Source of the DNA: Amaricoccus solimangrovi
GTDB lineage: Bacteria; Pseudomonadota; Alphaproteobacteria; Rhodobacterales; Rhodobacteraceae
Length of the DNA: 64,000 nt
Assembly (NCBI RefSeq): GCF_006385685.1
Contig: NZ_VFRP01000010.1
Coordinates: forward strand, 62,001 to 126,000
Direction of reading: 5' to 3'
This document shows positions 39,686-48,339 of this stretch, piece by piece. Within the stretch, counting starts at the first letter, position 1, and every line of letters starts with the position of its first letter. The position numbers and the translations under genes are program-made. Under the pieces are notes generated by a model that was given only the letters and a program-made list of their open reading frames with translations, was not told the origin of the DNA and did not search any database.

Positions 39686-40467
39686 GCGCCGGTCTCCACT
39701 TCGATGATCTCGGGGCCGAGTTCGGCGAGGCGCGCGCGGATGGCGGGGGGCAGGCCCGCCTCGACCACGAGCGTGTCGCAGGTGGCGGCGTCGATCACGG
39801 TGAAGGGGCCGGCGGTGTCGATCTTGCCGCGGTCGCAGGCGGTGGCGATCGCGCCGCTGTTGGCGGCGAGCCGGCGCTTCAGCACCGCGTCCTCGATCGA
39901 ATGCGCGCTGAGGGCCCCCTCGGGATCGAGGCCGCAGGTGCCGAGCAGCAGCAGGTCGGGCCGGATCGCCGAGACCTCCTCGAACGCGCGGGCGCCGATC
40001 GCCGCGCCGATGACCGGGTCGACCCGGCCGCCGATGGTGACGAGGCTCGCGCCCCGCGCCTCGACCAGCGCGGCGGCGATCGCGGGGGCGTGGGTGACGA
40101 GCGTCGCGCCGCCGAGATCCGGGGTCGCGGCGAGCGCGCGGGCGGCGGCGAGATTGGTGGTGCCGGCGTCGAGGAACACGGTCATCCCCGGCAGCACCAG
40201 CCGCGCCAGCGCCGCGCCGAGCGCATCCTTGGCGGGCGCCGACAGACGGGCGCGGCTGCTGACCGGTCCCCGGGACGGCGTGGCGGGCAGCGCGCCGCCA
40301 TAGACGCGGCGGCAGCGCCCGGCGGCGGCGAGCGCGCGCAGGTCGCGCCGGATCGTGTCCTCGGAGGTGTCGAAGTCGCGCGCGAGTTCGGCCGCGACGA
40401 CCCGGCCCTCGCTCTGGAGCCGCGCCTCGATCGCGTCGAGCCGTTCGGAGGTCAGGAGACTGCTCAT
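39682..40467 (-). CDS. DeoR/GlpR-family transcriptional regulator
   Basis: A 261-residue repressor. An N-terminal winged helix (LTSERLDAIEARLQSEGRVVAAELARDF then SEDTIRRDLRALAAAGRCRRVYGGAL, shown in parts) is followed by a DeoR-C sugar-phosphate sensing domain (FLDAGTTNLAAARAL, LLLLGTCGLDPEGALS). The inducer is likely a phosphorylated sugar. The ATG at 40467 is used. An inverted repeat 43-66 bases upstream is a likely operator shared with the divergent deacetylase-like gene. Confidence 0.9.
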   Translation of the reverse strand: MSSLLTSERLDAIEARLQSEGRVVAAELARDFDTSEDTIRRDLRALAAAGRCRRVYGGALPATPSRGPVSSRARLSAPAKDALGAALARLVLPGMTVFLDAGTTNLAAARALAATPDLGGATLVTHAPAIAAALVEARGASLVTIGGRVDPVIGAAIGARAFEEVSAIRPDLLLLGTCGLDPEGALSAHSIEDAVLKRRLAANSGAIATACDRGKIDTAGPFTVIDAATCDTLVVEAGLPPAIRARLAELGPEIIEVETGA

Positions 40468-40509
40468 GGAGATTCTTCTGGATGGGCGTTGAATCGGCAG
40501 TATCAGGCG

Positions 40510-40533
40510 AGAATGCGCATAATCCTGCATTCT
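40510..40533. promoter_or_regulatory. candidate DeoR operator
   Basis: Perfect seven-base inverted repeat AGAATGC-N10-GCATTCT in the 136-base gap between the DeoR gene and the divergent acetylpolyamine amidohydrolase-like gene. The 17-base centre spacing fits a dimeric helix-turn-helix protein. Confidence 0.45.
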
Positions 40534-40603
40534 GCCGCGGTCAAGGGGGCGCGTTGCTCGCGGGGGGAAGCGCCGCTACCTTCCCGAGGCGAGAGGAGAT
40601 CCC

Positions 40604-41635
40604 ATGCGCACGATATACTCACCCAGGCACGCCGGTCACGCCGGGAATGTGGAGCTCAATTCGGGCGCGATCGTTCCCGCCTTCGAACTGCCGCGGCGGG
40701 CGGAGATCATCCGGGACCGGGTGCGCGAGGTCGGGCTCGGGCCGATCGAGGCGCCGCGCGAATTCGACCTCTCGGTGGCGGCGCGGGTGCACGACCGGGG
40801 CTATCTCGACTTCCTGCCGCGGGCCTGGCCGATGTGGGCGGCGGAAGGCCGCGGCGGCACGGCGATGCCCTTCGTCTTTCCGGTGCCGGGCCTGAGGCGC
40901 GACCGGCCGCCGGAGGATATCGACGGGCTGCTCGGCTTCTACGCCTTCGATGCCGGGGCCACCTTCGTCGAAGGCACCTGGGACGCCGTCAGGGCGAGCC
41001 ACGACGTCGCGCTGACGGGCGCGGCGCTTCTCGCGGAGGGCGAGCGCGCGGTCTTCTCGCTCTGCCGTCCGCCGGGCCATCACGCCGGGAGCCGCTTCGC
41101 CGGCGGATACTGCTTCGTCAACAACGCGGCCGTCGCGGCGGAATACCTGCGCGGGCGCGGGCACGAGCGGGTGACGGTGCTCGACATCGACTATCACCAC
41201 GGCAACGGCACGCAGGAGATCTTCTACGCGCGGGGCGACGTGCAGGTCGTGAACCTGCACGCCGATCCGGTCCGCGAATATCCCTATTTCCTCGGCCATG
41301 CCGACGAGCGCGGAACCGGCGCGGGGGAGGGGGCGAACCTGAACCTGCCGCTGCCCTGGGGCACGGGGATCGAGCCGTTCATGGCCGCGCTCGCGACCGG
41401 GCTCGCCGCCATCGCGGATTTCGGTCCCGGCGCGCTCGTCGTCTCGCTCGGGGTCGATACCTACCGGGAGGATCCGATCAGCCGCTTCCAGCTGGACACG
41501 CCCGACTATCCCGGAATCGGCGCGGCGGTCGCGGCGCTTGGCCTGCCGACGCTCTTCGTGATGGAGGGCGGCTACGCGGTGGAGCCGATCGGCGCGAACG
41601 CGGTCGGCGTGCTGACCGGATTCGAGGAGGGATGA
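40604..41635 (+). CDS. histone deacetylase-like amidohydrolase (acetylpolyamine amidohydrolase type)
   Basis: A 343-residue zinc amidohydrolase. Catalytic pair RPPGHHAGSRF, zinc site DIDYHHGNGTQEIF and later GVDTYREDP and EGGYAVEPIG match the arginase/deacetylase fold. Length and the N-terminal TIYSPRHAGHAG pattern fit bacterial acetylpolyamine amidohydrolases, which remove acetyl groups from acetylputrescine or similar. Divergent from a DeoR regulator with a shared operator candidate. ATG at 40604 follows GAGAGGAGAT. Confidence 0.9.
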   Translation: MRTIYSPRHAGHAGNVELNSGAIVPAFELPRRAEIIRDRVREVGLGPIEAPREFDLSVAARVHDRGYLDFLPRAWPMWAAEGRGGTAMPFVFPVPGLRRDRPPEDIDGLLGFYAFDAGATFVEGTWDAVRASHDVALTGAALLAEGERAVFSLCRPPGHHAGSRFAGGYCFVNNAAVAAEYLRGRGHERVTVLDIDYHHGNGTQEIFYARGDVQVVNLHADPVREYPYFLGHADERGTGAGEGANLNLPLPWGTGIEPFMAALATGLAAIADFGPGALVVSLGVDTYREDPISRFQLDTPDYPGIGAAVAALGLPTLFVMEGGYAVEPIGANAVGVLTGFEEG

Positions 41636-41737
41636 GCGGACGCCCCGCGGCCTGTTGTGGTCGCGACGAAGCCTCTACCCAATCTGTGGTCTTGTGCCTA
41701 TAGTGCCGGCGGTGCGGGGCCAGGGTAGGGATGGGGC

Positions 41738-42211
41738 ATGCGCTGTCCGTTTTGCGGAAACATCGATACGCAGGTCAAGGACAGCCGTCCCGCCGAGGAT
41801 CACGTCTCGATCCGCCGCCGCCGCTTCTGCCCGGCCTGCGGGGGCCGCTTCACCACCTACGAGCGGGTGCAACTGCGCGACCTCGTCGTGGTCAAGAAGA
41901 GCGGCCGGCGCGAGCCCTTCGACCGCGACAAGCTCGAGCGCTCGATCCGGATCGCGATGCAGAAGCGCCCGATCGAGGCGGACCGGCTGGAGCAGCTGAT
42001 CTCGGGCATCGTGCGGCGGCTCGAATCGCTCGGGGAGACGGATGTGCCCTCCGACACGATCGGCACCATCGTGATGGAGACGCTGGCGCGCATTGACACC
42101 GTCGCCTATGTGCGCTTCGCAAGCGTCTACAAGAATTTCCAGGCGGCCGACGATTTCGAGGACTTCGTCTCCGAGCTCCGGCCGGCCCCGGCGGTACAGG
42201 ACGAAGACTGA
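41738..42211 (+). CDS. nrdR: transcriptional repressor NrdR
   Basis: A 157-residue ATP/dATP-sensing repressor of ribonucleotide reductase genes. A zinc ribbon (CPFC at residues 3-6 and CPAC at 31-34) is followed by an ATP-cone domain ([20 protein letters not shown]). It lies five bases before ribD, an arrangement seen widely in bacteria. No NrdR box was recognised in the upstream gap. Confidence 0.97.
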   Translation: MRCPFCGNIDTQVKDSRPAEDHVSIRRRRFCPACGGRFTTYERVQLRDLVVVKKSGRREPFDRDKLERSIRIAMQKRPIEADRLEQLISGIVRRLESLGETDVPSDTIGTIVMETLARIDTVAYVRFASVYKNFQAADDFEDFVSELRPAPAVQDED

Positions 42212-42216
42212 GCATC

Positions 42217-43326
42217 ATGACATTTTCGGATCTGGACGCGGGCTTCATGCGCGCCGCGATCGGCCTCGGCGCGCGCGCGCTCGGCCGGGTTTGGCCCAAT
42301 CCCGCGGTCGGCTGCGTCATCGTCTCGCCGGCGGGCGAGGTGGTGGGGCGCGGCTTCACCCAGGACGGCGGCCGCCCGCATGCCGAGGCGATCGCGCTGG
42401 CCCAGGCGGGCGAGCGCGCCCGGGGCGCGACGGCCTATGTGACGCTCGAACCCTGCGCCCATGTCGGCCGCGCCGGCCCCTGCTCGCAGGCGCTGATCGC
42501 CGCGGGCGTCGCGCGCGTCGTGGTGCCGATGGAGGATCCGGACCCGCGGGTGGACGGCAAGGGCCTGGCCGCGCTGCGCGCCGCGGGCGTCGCGGTCGAG
42601 ACCGGCTGCCTCGCCGAGGAGGCGGAGGCGCTGAACCGGGGCTTCCTGCGCCGGGTGCGGACCGGCCGGCCGATGCTGACGCTGAAGATCGCCACCTCGA
42701 TCGACGGCCGGATCGCGACGGGAAGCGGCGAGAGCAAGTGGATCACCGGCCCGCGCGCCCGGGCCGAGGTGCATCTGATGCGCGCCCGCGCCGACGCGGT
42801 GCTGGTCGGCGCCGCCACCGCGCGCGACGACGATCCGAAGCTCAACGTCCGGGGCCTCGGCGTCGCCGACGCCGATCCGGTGCGCGTCGTGGTCACCGGC
42901 TCGCTCGCGCTGCCCCGGTCGAGCCATCTCGGCCAGACCGCGCGCGACATCCCGCTCTGGCTCTGCCACCACGCCGAGGCGGAGGAGGGGCGCCGGAGCG
43001 CCTGGGAAGAGTTGGGCGCCGAGCTCATCCAGGTTCCGTTCCAGCAGGACGGTCAGCTCGATCTCTCGGCGATGATGCAGCTGCTCGGGGACCGGGGCCT
43101 GACGCGCGTGCTCTGCGAGGGGGGCGGCCGGCTCGCCGGCGCGCTGATCGAGGCGGGTCTGGTCGACGAGCTCGTCTGCTACACCGCCGGGATCGTGATC
43201 GGCGCCGAGGGCCTGCCGGGCGTGGGGGGGATCGGGCTCGAGTCGCTCGCGCTCGCGCCGCGCTACCGGCTCGCCGACGTCGCGCGGATCGGGCCGGACA
43301 CGCGGACGCGCTGGGTCCGGAGCTGA
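42217..43326 (+). CDS. ribD: bifunctional riboflavin deaminase/reductase RibD
   Basis: A 369-residue enzyme for the second and third steps of riboflavin synthesis. The N-terminal deaminase domain has zinc motifs GGRPHAEA and EPCAHVGRAGPC. The C-terminal reductase domain, from about residue 150, has LTLKIATSIDGRIATGSGES and CEGGGRLAGAL. Both halves are complete. It follows nrdR by five bases. The remaining rib genes resume at 44.7 kb after a convergent lipoprotein gene. Confidence 0.96.
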   Translation: MTFSDLDAGFMRAAIGLGARALGRVWPNPAVGCVIVSPAGEVVGRGFTQDGGRPHAEAIALAQAGERARGATAYVTLEPCAHVGRAGPCSQALIAAGVARVVVPMEDPDPRVDGKGLAALRAAGVAVETGCLAEEAEALNRGFLRRVRTGRPMLTLKIATSIDGRIATGSGESKWITGPRARAEVHLMRARADAVLVGAATARDDDPKLNVRGLGVADADPVRVVVTGSLALPRSSHLGQTARDIPLWLCHHAEAEEGRRSAWEELGAELIQVPFQQDGQLDLSAMMQLLGDRGLTRVLCEGGGRLAGALIEAGLVDELVCYTAGIVIGAEGLPGVGGIGLESLALAPRYRLADVARIGPDTRTRWVRS

Positions 43327-43328
43327 GC

Positions 43329-43360
43329 GCCCCGCGGGCGTCGGCCGCCCGCCCGGGGCG
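43329..43360. terminator. bidirectional terminator-like hairpin
   Basis: GC-rich stem GCCCC-G-CGGGCG pairing with CGCCCG-CC-CGGGGC around TCGGC, between convergent ribD and the export lipoprotein gene. No uridine run on either side. Confidence 0.5.
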
Positions 43361-43365
43361 GCCGG

Positions 43366-44493
43366 TCAGTTCGCGAGGTTGTCGACCGAGGCGGTGAAGT
43401 TGACCGCCGTGACCGCGACCGCGAGCACGCGGCTCCAGGCGGCGAAGGGCGCCTCGGTCATGTAGATCGTGTCGCCGTCGCGGACGACGAAGTCGCGCGC
43501 GGCGAAGAGGCCTTCGGGCTTGGTCAGGTCGATCAGATAGGCCATGCGCTGCGCGCCGACGAGATCGCCCCGGCCGAGCACGCGGTTGGCGATGTCGGAG
43601 CGTTCCTCGCGGAAGATGAAGACGCCGGTCGGATCGGCCGCGCGCCCGTCGAGGCCGCCGGCCGCGGCGATCGCCTCGATCGCGCTCATGTCGCGCTGGG
43701 TGAAGTTCACCCGGCTCTGCCGCCCGGAAGCGCCGAGCGCGGTGAAGGCGCGGCGGTCGGTCTCGACGATCACCCGGTCGTTCGGCCGGAGCGCGACATC
43801 CTCGACCGGATTGTCGTAGAGATCCTGGAGCCAGACCCGGCCCGTCGTGCCGCCGCGCTCGAGCTTCACCTGCCCGACCTCGATCGGAACCTTGGCGCCC
43901 CCGGCGCGCGCGAGCATCGCCGAGAGCCGCCGCGTCGGCGCCTCGATCGGATAGACGCCGGGCTCGGCCACCTCGCCCATCACCGCGACGGTCGAGCCGT
44001 CGCCCGCGACGCGGCGCACCTCGATCTGCGGATCCGGGGTCTGCTGCTCGAGGCTCGCCACCAGCCTGTCGCGGAGCTGGTCGGGCGTGAGCCCGCCCGC
44101 CCGGATGCGTCCGGCATAGGGCACGTAGATGTCGCCCGCCTGGTCGACCTGCAGGTCCGCGAGCGGCGTGTTCTTCTGACCCACCCCGGCGAGAAGGCCG
44201 GTGTTGACGTTCTCCCAGACCGTGACCGCGAGCCGGTCCCCCGCCGCGATCGTGTCCGGCGAGACCGTGCCCGCGCCGGTCATCGAGGAGGGAAAGCCGA
44301 GCGGCGTGTCGACGCGCGTGATCGCCGCGATGGTCGGCGTGACATTCACCGTCTGCATGCTGAACGTCGGATCGGAGCCGCGGCGTTCGAGATCGCTCGC
44401 GGTGGGGCCGGAGCGGGGCAGGGTACAGCCCGCCAGCGCGCCGATCAGGAGCGCGCCAGCGAGGCGCGCCGCGGCTTTCGCCTTCAATCCCAT
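43366..44493 (-). CDS. polysaccharide export outer-membrane lipoprotein (Wza-like)
   Basis: A 375-residue lipoprotein. The signal peptide ends in lipobox LAGC (Cys near 23). A Poly_export domain (DRLAVTVWENVNTGLLAG ... PYAGRIRAGGLTPDQLRDRL) is followed by SLBB repeats (VMGEVAEPGVYPIEAPTRRL). Such proteins form the outer-membrane channel for capsule or exopolysaccharide. No polymerase, tyrosine kinase or glycosyltransferase is adjacent, so it is an orphan here. Start ATG at 44493 with AAGAGG upstream. Confidence 0.9.
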   Translation of the reverse strand: MGLKAKAAARLAGALLIGALAGCTLPRSGPTASDLERRGSDPTFSMQTVNVTPTIAAITRVDTPLGFPSSMTGAGTVSPDTIAAGDRLAVTVWENVNTGLLAGVGQKNTPLADLQVDQAGDIYVPYAGRIRAGGLTPDQLRDRLVASLEQQTPDPQIEVRRVAGDGSTVAVMGEVAEPGVYPIEAPTRRLSAMLARAGGAKVPIEVGQVKLERGGTTGRVWLQDLYDNPVEDVALRPNDRVIVETDRRAFTALGASGRQSRVNFTQRDMSAIEAIAAAGGLDGRAADPTGVFIFREERSDIANRVLGRGDLVGAQRMAYLIDLTKPEGLFAARDFVVRDGDTIYMTEAPFAAWSRVLAVAVTAVNFTASVDNLAN

Positions 44494-44714
44494 CGCTCGC
44501 CTCTTGATCCGCTCGTTCGCCTCTTCCCCGGGTCGCCGCCCGGGCTCGGCCGGGGACACTAGCGGCTTTCGCGGGAGGAGGCCAGACGGCGGCGGCTTCC
44601 CTCCTTCCGTCGTGAACGCGATTGTTGCGGATCCGCACCGATATCCTGCCTTGCCGTCGGGAGGCGCGGGGTTTAGGAGGCGGGGCGGAGTGAGAGATGC
44701 GACCGGGGGCGCGG

Positions 44715-45335
44715 ATGTTCACCGGAATTGTGACCGACATGGGCGTGATCGAGCGGCTCGAGGACCGGGGCGACCTGCGCGCCCGGATCCGGACGGCCTA
44801 TCCCGCCGACGGGATCGCGCTCGGCGCCTCGATCGCCTGCGACGGCGTCTGCCTGACCGTGGTGGACCGTGGGCCCCTGCCCGAGGGGGGCGCCTGGTTC
44901 GACGTCGACATCTCCGCCGAGACGATCGAGAAGACCAACATCCGCTCCGAGGGCAGCGCCTGGGCGCCGGGCGGGCGCGTCAATCTCGAACGCGCGCTCC
45001 GGCTCGGCGACGAGCTTGGCGGCCATATCGTCTCGGGCCATGTCGACGGCCGGGCGGAGATCGTCGGCGTGACGCCCGAGGGCGACAGCGCGCGCTTCCT
45101 GTTCCGCGCGCCGCGGTCGCTGGCGAAATACGTCGCGCCCAAGGGGTCGGTGGCGCTCAACGGCACCTCGCTCACCGTGAACGAGGTCGACGGGCGCGAG
45201 TTCGGCGTGAACATCATCCCGCACACGCGGTCGCATACGACCTGGGGAACGGCGCGTCCGGGCATGCTGGTCAATCTCGAGATCGATACTCTGGCGCGCT
45301 ATGTCGCGCGCCTGACGGAATTCAGCGCGGGTTGA
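44715..45335 (+). CDS. ribE: riboflavin synthase alpha chain
   Basis: A 206-residue enzyme that dismutates two lumazines to riboflavin. It is an internal duplication of two barrels: MFTGIVTDMGVIE and GHIVSGHVDGRAEI starts, and CDGVCLTVVD matched by LNGTSLTVNEVD. The canonical start MFTGIV at 44715 is chosen over an ATG six codons earlier. First of a ribE-ribB-ribH-nusB operon. No FMN riboswitch was recognised in the 221-base gap upstream. Confidence 0.96.
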   Translation: MFTGIVTDMGVIERLEDRGDLRARIRTAYPADGIALGASIACDGVCLTVVDRGPLPEGGAWFDVDISAETIEKTNIRSEGSAWAPGGRVNLERALRLGDELGGHIVSGHVDGRAEIVGVTPEGDSARFLFRAPRSLAKYVAPKGSVALNGTSLTVNEVDGREFGVNIIPHTRSHTTWGTARPGMLVNLEIDTLARYVARLTEFSAG

Positions 45336-45352
45336 GGCCGGAGGGGCGGGGA

Positions 45353-46459
45353 ATGAAGATGACGAGCGACTATCACGACGCGATCTCGCCGACCGAGGAG
45401 ATCATCGACGCCGCGCGCAACGGCAAGATGTTCATCCTCGTCGATCACGAGGATCGCGAGAACGAGGGCGACCTCATCATCCCCGCGCAGATGTGCACGC
45501 CGGATGCGATCAACTTCATGGCGACCCATGGCCGCGGGCTGATCTGCCTCGCGCTGACCTCGGACCGGCTCGACGCGCTCGGCCTGCCGATGATGTCGGC
45601 GACGAATTCCTCGCGCCACGAGACCGCCTTCACCGTGTCGATCGAGGCGCGCGAGGGGATCTCCACGGGCATCTCGGCCGCCGACCGCGCCCGCACCGTC
45701 GCGGTGGCGATCGACCCGCGCTCGGGGCCGCAGGACATCGCGACGCCGGGCCATGTCTTCCCGCTCCGCGCCCGCGAGGGCGGCGTGCTGGTGCGCGCCG
45801 GCCATACCGAGGCGGCGGTCGACATCCCGCGGCTCGCCGGGCTCAACGCCGCCGGCGTGATCTGCGAGGTGATGAACGAGGACGGGACGATGGCGCGCCT
45901 GCCCGACCTGATCCAGTTCGCGCAGCGCCACGGGATCAAGGTCGGGACGATCTCGGACCTGATCGCCTATCGCCTGCGCCACGACAACCTCGTGCGCGAG
46001 ACCGCGGTGCACAGCATCCATTCGGAATTCGGCGGCGACTGGCAGCTCAGGATCTTCGCCGACACGGCCAAGGGGGCCGAGCACATCGTGCTCTCCAAGG
46101 GCGACCTCACGGCCGCGGGGCCGGTGCTCGTCCGCATGCACGCGGTCAACGTGATCGAGGACATGCTCGCGGTCCATCCCGAGCGGTCGCATCAGCTGCG
46201 CGATTCGATGCTCGCCATCGCGGGCGAGGGCCGGGGCGTCGTCGTGCTCCTGCGCGACATGGAGGAGAAGGTGGTTCTCGGCGACCACGTCTCGCCGGAG
46301 AAGCTGCGGCAGTACGGCGTGGGCGCGCAGATCCTGAACGCGCTTGGCCTGCACGAGATCACGCTGCTCACCAATTCGCCGATGCCGAAGGTCGTCGGGC
46401 TCGACGGCTACGGGCTCTCGATCGCCGGCACCCGGCCCATTCCCGCCGTCGGAGGCTGA
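45353..46459 (+). CDS. ribB: 3,4-dihydroxy-2-butanone-4-phosphate synthase with degenerate RibA-like domain
   Basis: A 368-residue two-domain protein. The N-terminal RibB domain (about 1-205) is intact, with VDHEDRENEGDLI, THGRGLICLAL and VLVRAGHTEAAVDI. The C-terminal half resembles GTP cyclohydrolase II but lacks the three zinc cysteines. The segment that should read HSxCxxGDVFxSxxCDC is MHAVNVIEDMLAVHPERSH. It should therefore make the four-carbon precursor only, a RibBX-type arrangement, and an active RibA must be elsewhere. ATG at 45353 has GGAGGGG six bases upstream. Confidence 0.93.
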   Translation: MKMTSDYHDAISPTEEIIDAARNGKMFILVDHEDRENEGDLIIPAQMCTPDAINFMATHGRGLICLALTSDRLDALGLPMMSATNSSRHETAFTVSIEAREGISTGISAADRARTVAVAIDPRSGPQDIATPGHVFPLRAREGGVLVRAGHTEAAVDIPRLAGLNAAGVICEVMNEDGTMARLPDLIQFAQRHGIKVGTISDLIAYRLRHDNLVRETAVHSIHSEFGGDWQLRIFADTAKGAEHIVLSKGDLTAAGPVLVRMHAVNVIEDMLAVHPERSHQLRDSMLAIAGEGRGVVVLLRDMEEKVVLGDHVSPEKLRQYGVGAQILNALGLHEITLLTNSPMPKVVGLDGYGLSIAGTRPIPAVGG

Positions 46460-46462
46460 ACC

Positions 46463-46993
46463 ATGGCCAGCAACGAGGCCCATGAGGGCCTGCCCGCCCC
46501 CGTTTTCGACGCGCCGACGAAGCTCCTGATCGTCGTCGCGCCGTTCTACCGCGACATCGCCGACGAGCTCCTGAAGGGCGCGCGCGCCGCGATCGAGGGC
46601 GCGGGCGCCACGCACGAGACGATCGAGGTGCCGGGCGCGCTCGAGGTCCCGACCGCGATCCGCCTCGCGAGCCGCGACGAGAGCTTCGACGGCTTCGTCG
46701 CGCTCGGCTGCGTGATCCGGGGCGAGACGACGCATTACGAGACCGTCTGCGCCGATTCCTCGCGCGGGCTGAGCATGCTCGGCCTCGGCGGGCTCTGCGT
46801 CGGCAACGGGATCCTCACGGTCGAGAACAGGGCGCAGGCCGAGGTCCGGGCCGAGGCGGCGGGACAGGACAAGGGCGGCGGCGCGGCGATCGCGGCGATG
46901 CACCTGATCGCGCTCGCCCGCCGCTTCGCCAAGGCGGGCCGCCTCACCGGCGCCGGTTTCCGCCCGGCGGGCTTCCAGGTGGCGGATTCGTGA
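46463..46993 (+). CDS. ribH: 6,7-dimethyl-8-ribityllumazine synthase
   Basis: A 176-residue enzyme that joins the RibB and RibD products to give lumazine. Motifs: VVAPFYRDIADELLKGA, EVPGALEVPTAI (substrate loop), ALGCVIRGETTHYETVC (catalytic His) and NGILTVENRAQAEVRA. The sequence after the catalytic loop has the GxDKGGGAAIAAMHLI ending typical of the family. Three bases after ribB; its stop overlaps the nusB start. Confidence 0.96.
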   Translation: MASNEAHEGLPAPVFDAPTKLLIVVAPFYRDIADELLKGARAAIEGAGATHETIEVPGALEVPTAIRLASRDESFDGFVALGCVIRGETTHYETVCADSSRGLSMLGLGGLCVGNGILTVENRAQAEVRAEAAGQDKGGGAAIAAMHLIALARRFAKAGRLTGAGFRPAGFQVADS

Positions 46994-47487
46994 TGGAGAC
47001 GCCCCCTCCCGCCCCGCCGAAGGTGACGCCCGCGCAGGGCCGGCGCATGCGCTCGGCCGCGCGTTTCTACGCCGTGCAGGCGCTCTTCCAGATGGAAGCG
47101 GCCAATGCCGGGCTCGAGACCGTGCGCCACGAATTCGAGACGCACCGGATGGGGGCGGAGATCGACGGCGAGGAATACGCCGACGCCGATCTCGAGCATT
47201 TCCGCCGGCTTCTGAACGCCACGGTCACCGACCAGGCGCGGATCGACCAGCTGACGCATCGCGCCCTGGTCGCGCGCTGGCCGATCGACCGGATCGACCC
47301 GACGCTGCGCGCGCTCTTCCGCGCGGCCGGGGCGGAACTGATCGCGACCGAGACGCCGCCCCGGGTCACGATCACCGAATTCGTCGACGTCGCGAAGGCC
47401 TTCTATCCGGAGGGCCGGGAATCCGGCTTCGTCAACGCCGTGCTCGACCACATGGCGCGCGAGGCGCGGCCCGAGGCCTTCGCCTGA
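46993..47487 (+). CDS. nusB: transcription antitermination factor NusB
   Basis: A 164-residue all-helical RNA-binding protein that joins the rRNA antitermination complex with NusE. The pattern RSAARFYAVQALFQMEAAN at the N-terminus and TPPRVTITEFVDVAKAFYPEGRESGFVNAVLDHMAR (in parts) at the C-terminus match. ATG at 46993 overlaps the ribH stop (TGATG); a GTG one codon before is also possible. ribH-nusB is a widespread pairing. Confidence 0.95.
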   Translation: METPPPAPPKVTPAQGRRMRSAARFYAVQALFQMEAANAGLETVRHEFETHRMGAEIDGEEYADADLEHFRRLLNATVTDQARIDQLTHRALVARWPIDRIDPTLRALFRAAGAELIATETPPRVTITEFVDVAKAFYPEGRESGFVNAVLDHMAREARPEAFA

Positions 47488-47576
47488 GCGCCGCGCCCGG
47501 CCTTCTCAGGCGGGCGCCGATCCGCTAGGTCTCGGGACGCCGCCGCGCCGATGGCGGACGCAAGGAGTGTTCGCCC

Positions 47577-48326
47577 GTGAGTCATCCTTCCTCGCCCCCG
47601 TTCGGGGTCGGCCGCGTCATCTCGCAGACCTTCGGGCTCCTGTTCGCGAAATTCTCGACGGTCTTTCCGATGGCCTTCGTGCCGGCCGTCGCGCTGTCGC
47701 TCGTCAACCTCGTCGCGGAGCGCCTGAGCCCCGCGCCGGCGGAGGGCGAACTCGTCGCGGCGCCGGGCTTCGCCGGGGTGCTGCTCGGAACGCTCGGCAT
47801 GGTGCTGAGCTATTTCGTCGTCGGCTTCCTCTGCCTCGTCGCGCTCGACGCGGTGATCGGCCGGTCGCACAGCGTCGGGCAATACGCGCGTCAGGCCGCG
47901 CGCCAGCTTCTGCCGATCGCGGTGCTCGGCCTCGCCATCAGCCTGCTCGCGGGCCTCGGCTTCCTGCTCCTGATCGTGCCGGGCCTCTACGTGATCGCCC
48001 GGTTCCTGCCCTGGGTCGAGGCCGTCGTCTTCGAGGACGCGGGCTGGCGAGGGCTCGGCCGGGCGCAGGAACTGACCGAGGGCTACCGCTGGCCGCTGGT
48101 CGGGGCGATCCTGCTCATGGGGGTGGCGACGCTGGTGCTCGTCGTGCTCGCCGGCGGCGCGCTCTACGCGGTCGAGACCAACGCGGTCCTCTCGCTCCTC
48201 GTCGAATCGCTGATCTCGGCCTTCTATTACGCGCTGGTCTCGATCTTCACCGCCCTCGTCTACGCGCGGCTGCGCGAGATCAAGGAAGGCGCCACGGTCG
48301 AGGAGATCGCCGCCAGCATCGGCTGA
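47577..48326 (+). CDS. six-helix membrane protein, GPDPase-membrane-domain-like
   Basis: A 249-residue polytopic protein with about six transmembrane helices. The cytoplasmic stretch PWVEAVVFEDAGWRGLGRAQELTEG (in parts) is typical of the DUF7847/glycerophosphodiester phosphodiesterase membrane-domain group. No catalytic residues. GTG start at 47577 with AAGGAG nine bases upstream. It follows nusB after 89 bases and is convergent with the large minus-strand operon. Function unknown. Confidence 0.8.
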   Translation: MSHPSSPPFGVGRVISQTFGLLFAKFSTVFPMAFVPAVALSLVNLVAERLSPAPAEGELVAAPGFAGVLLGTLGMVLSYFVVGFLCLVALDAVIGRSHSVGQYARQAARQLLPIAVLGLAISLLAGLGFLLLIVPGLYVIARFLPWVEAVVFEDAGWRGLGRAQELTEGYRWPLVGAILLMGVATLVLVVLAGGALYAVETNAVLSLLVESLISAFYYALVSIFTALVYARLREIKEGATVEEIAASIG

Positions 48327-48339
48327 GCCGGGGACGGGC

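Noticed and set aside
41636-41737. NrdR box upstream of nrdR
   Set aside because: No pair of sites resembling the consensus could be seen.
44494-44714. FMN riboswitch upstream of ribE
   Set aside because: The conserved RFN blocks were looked for and not recognised.
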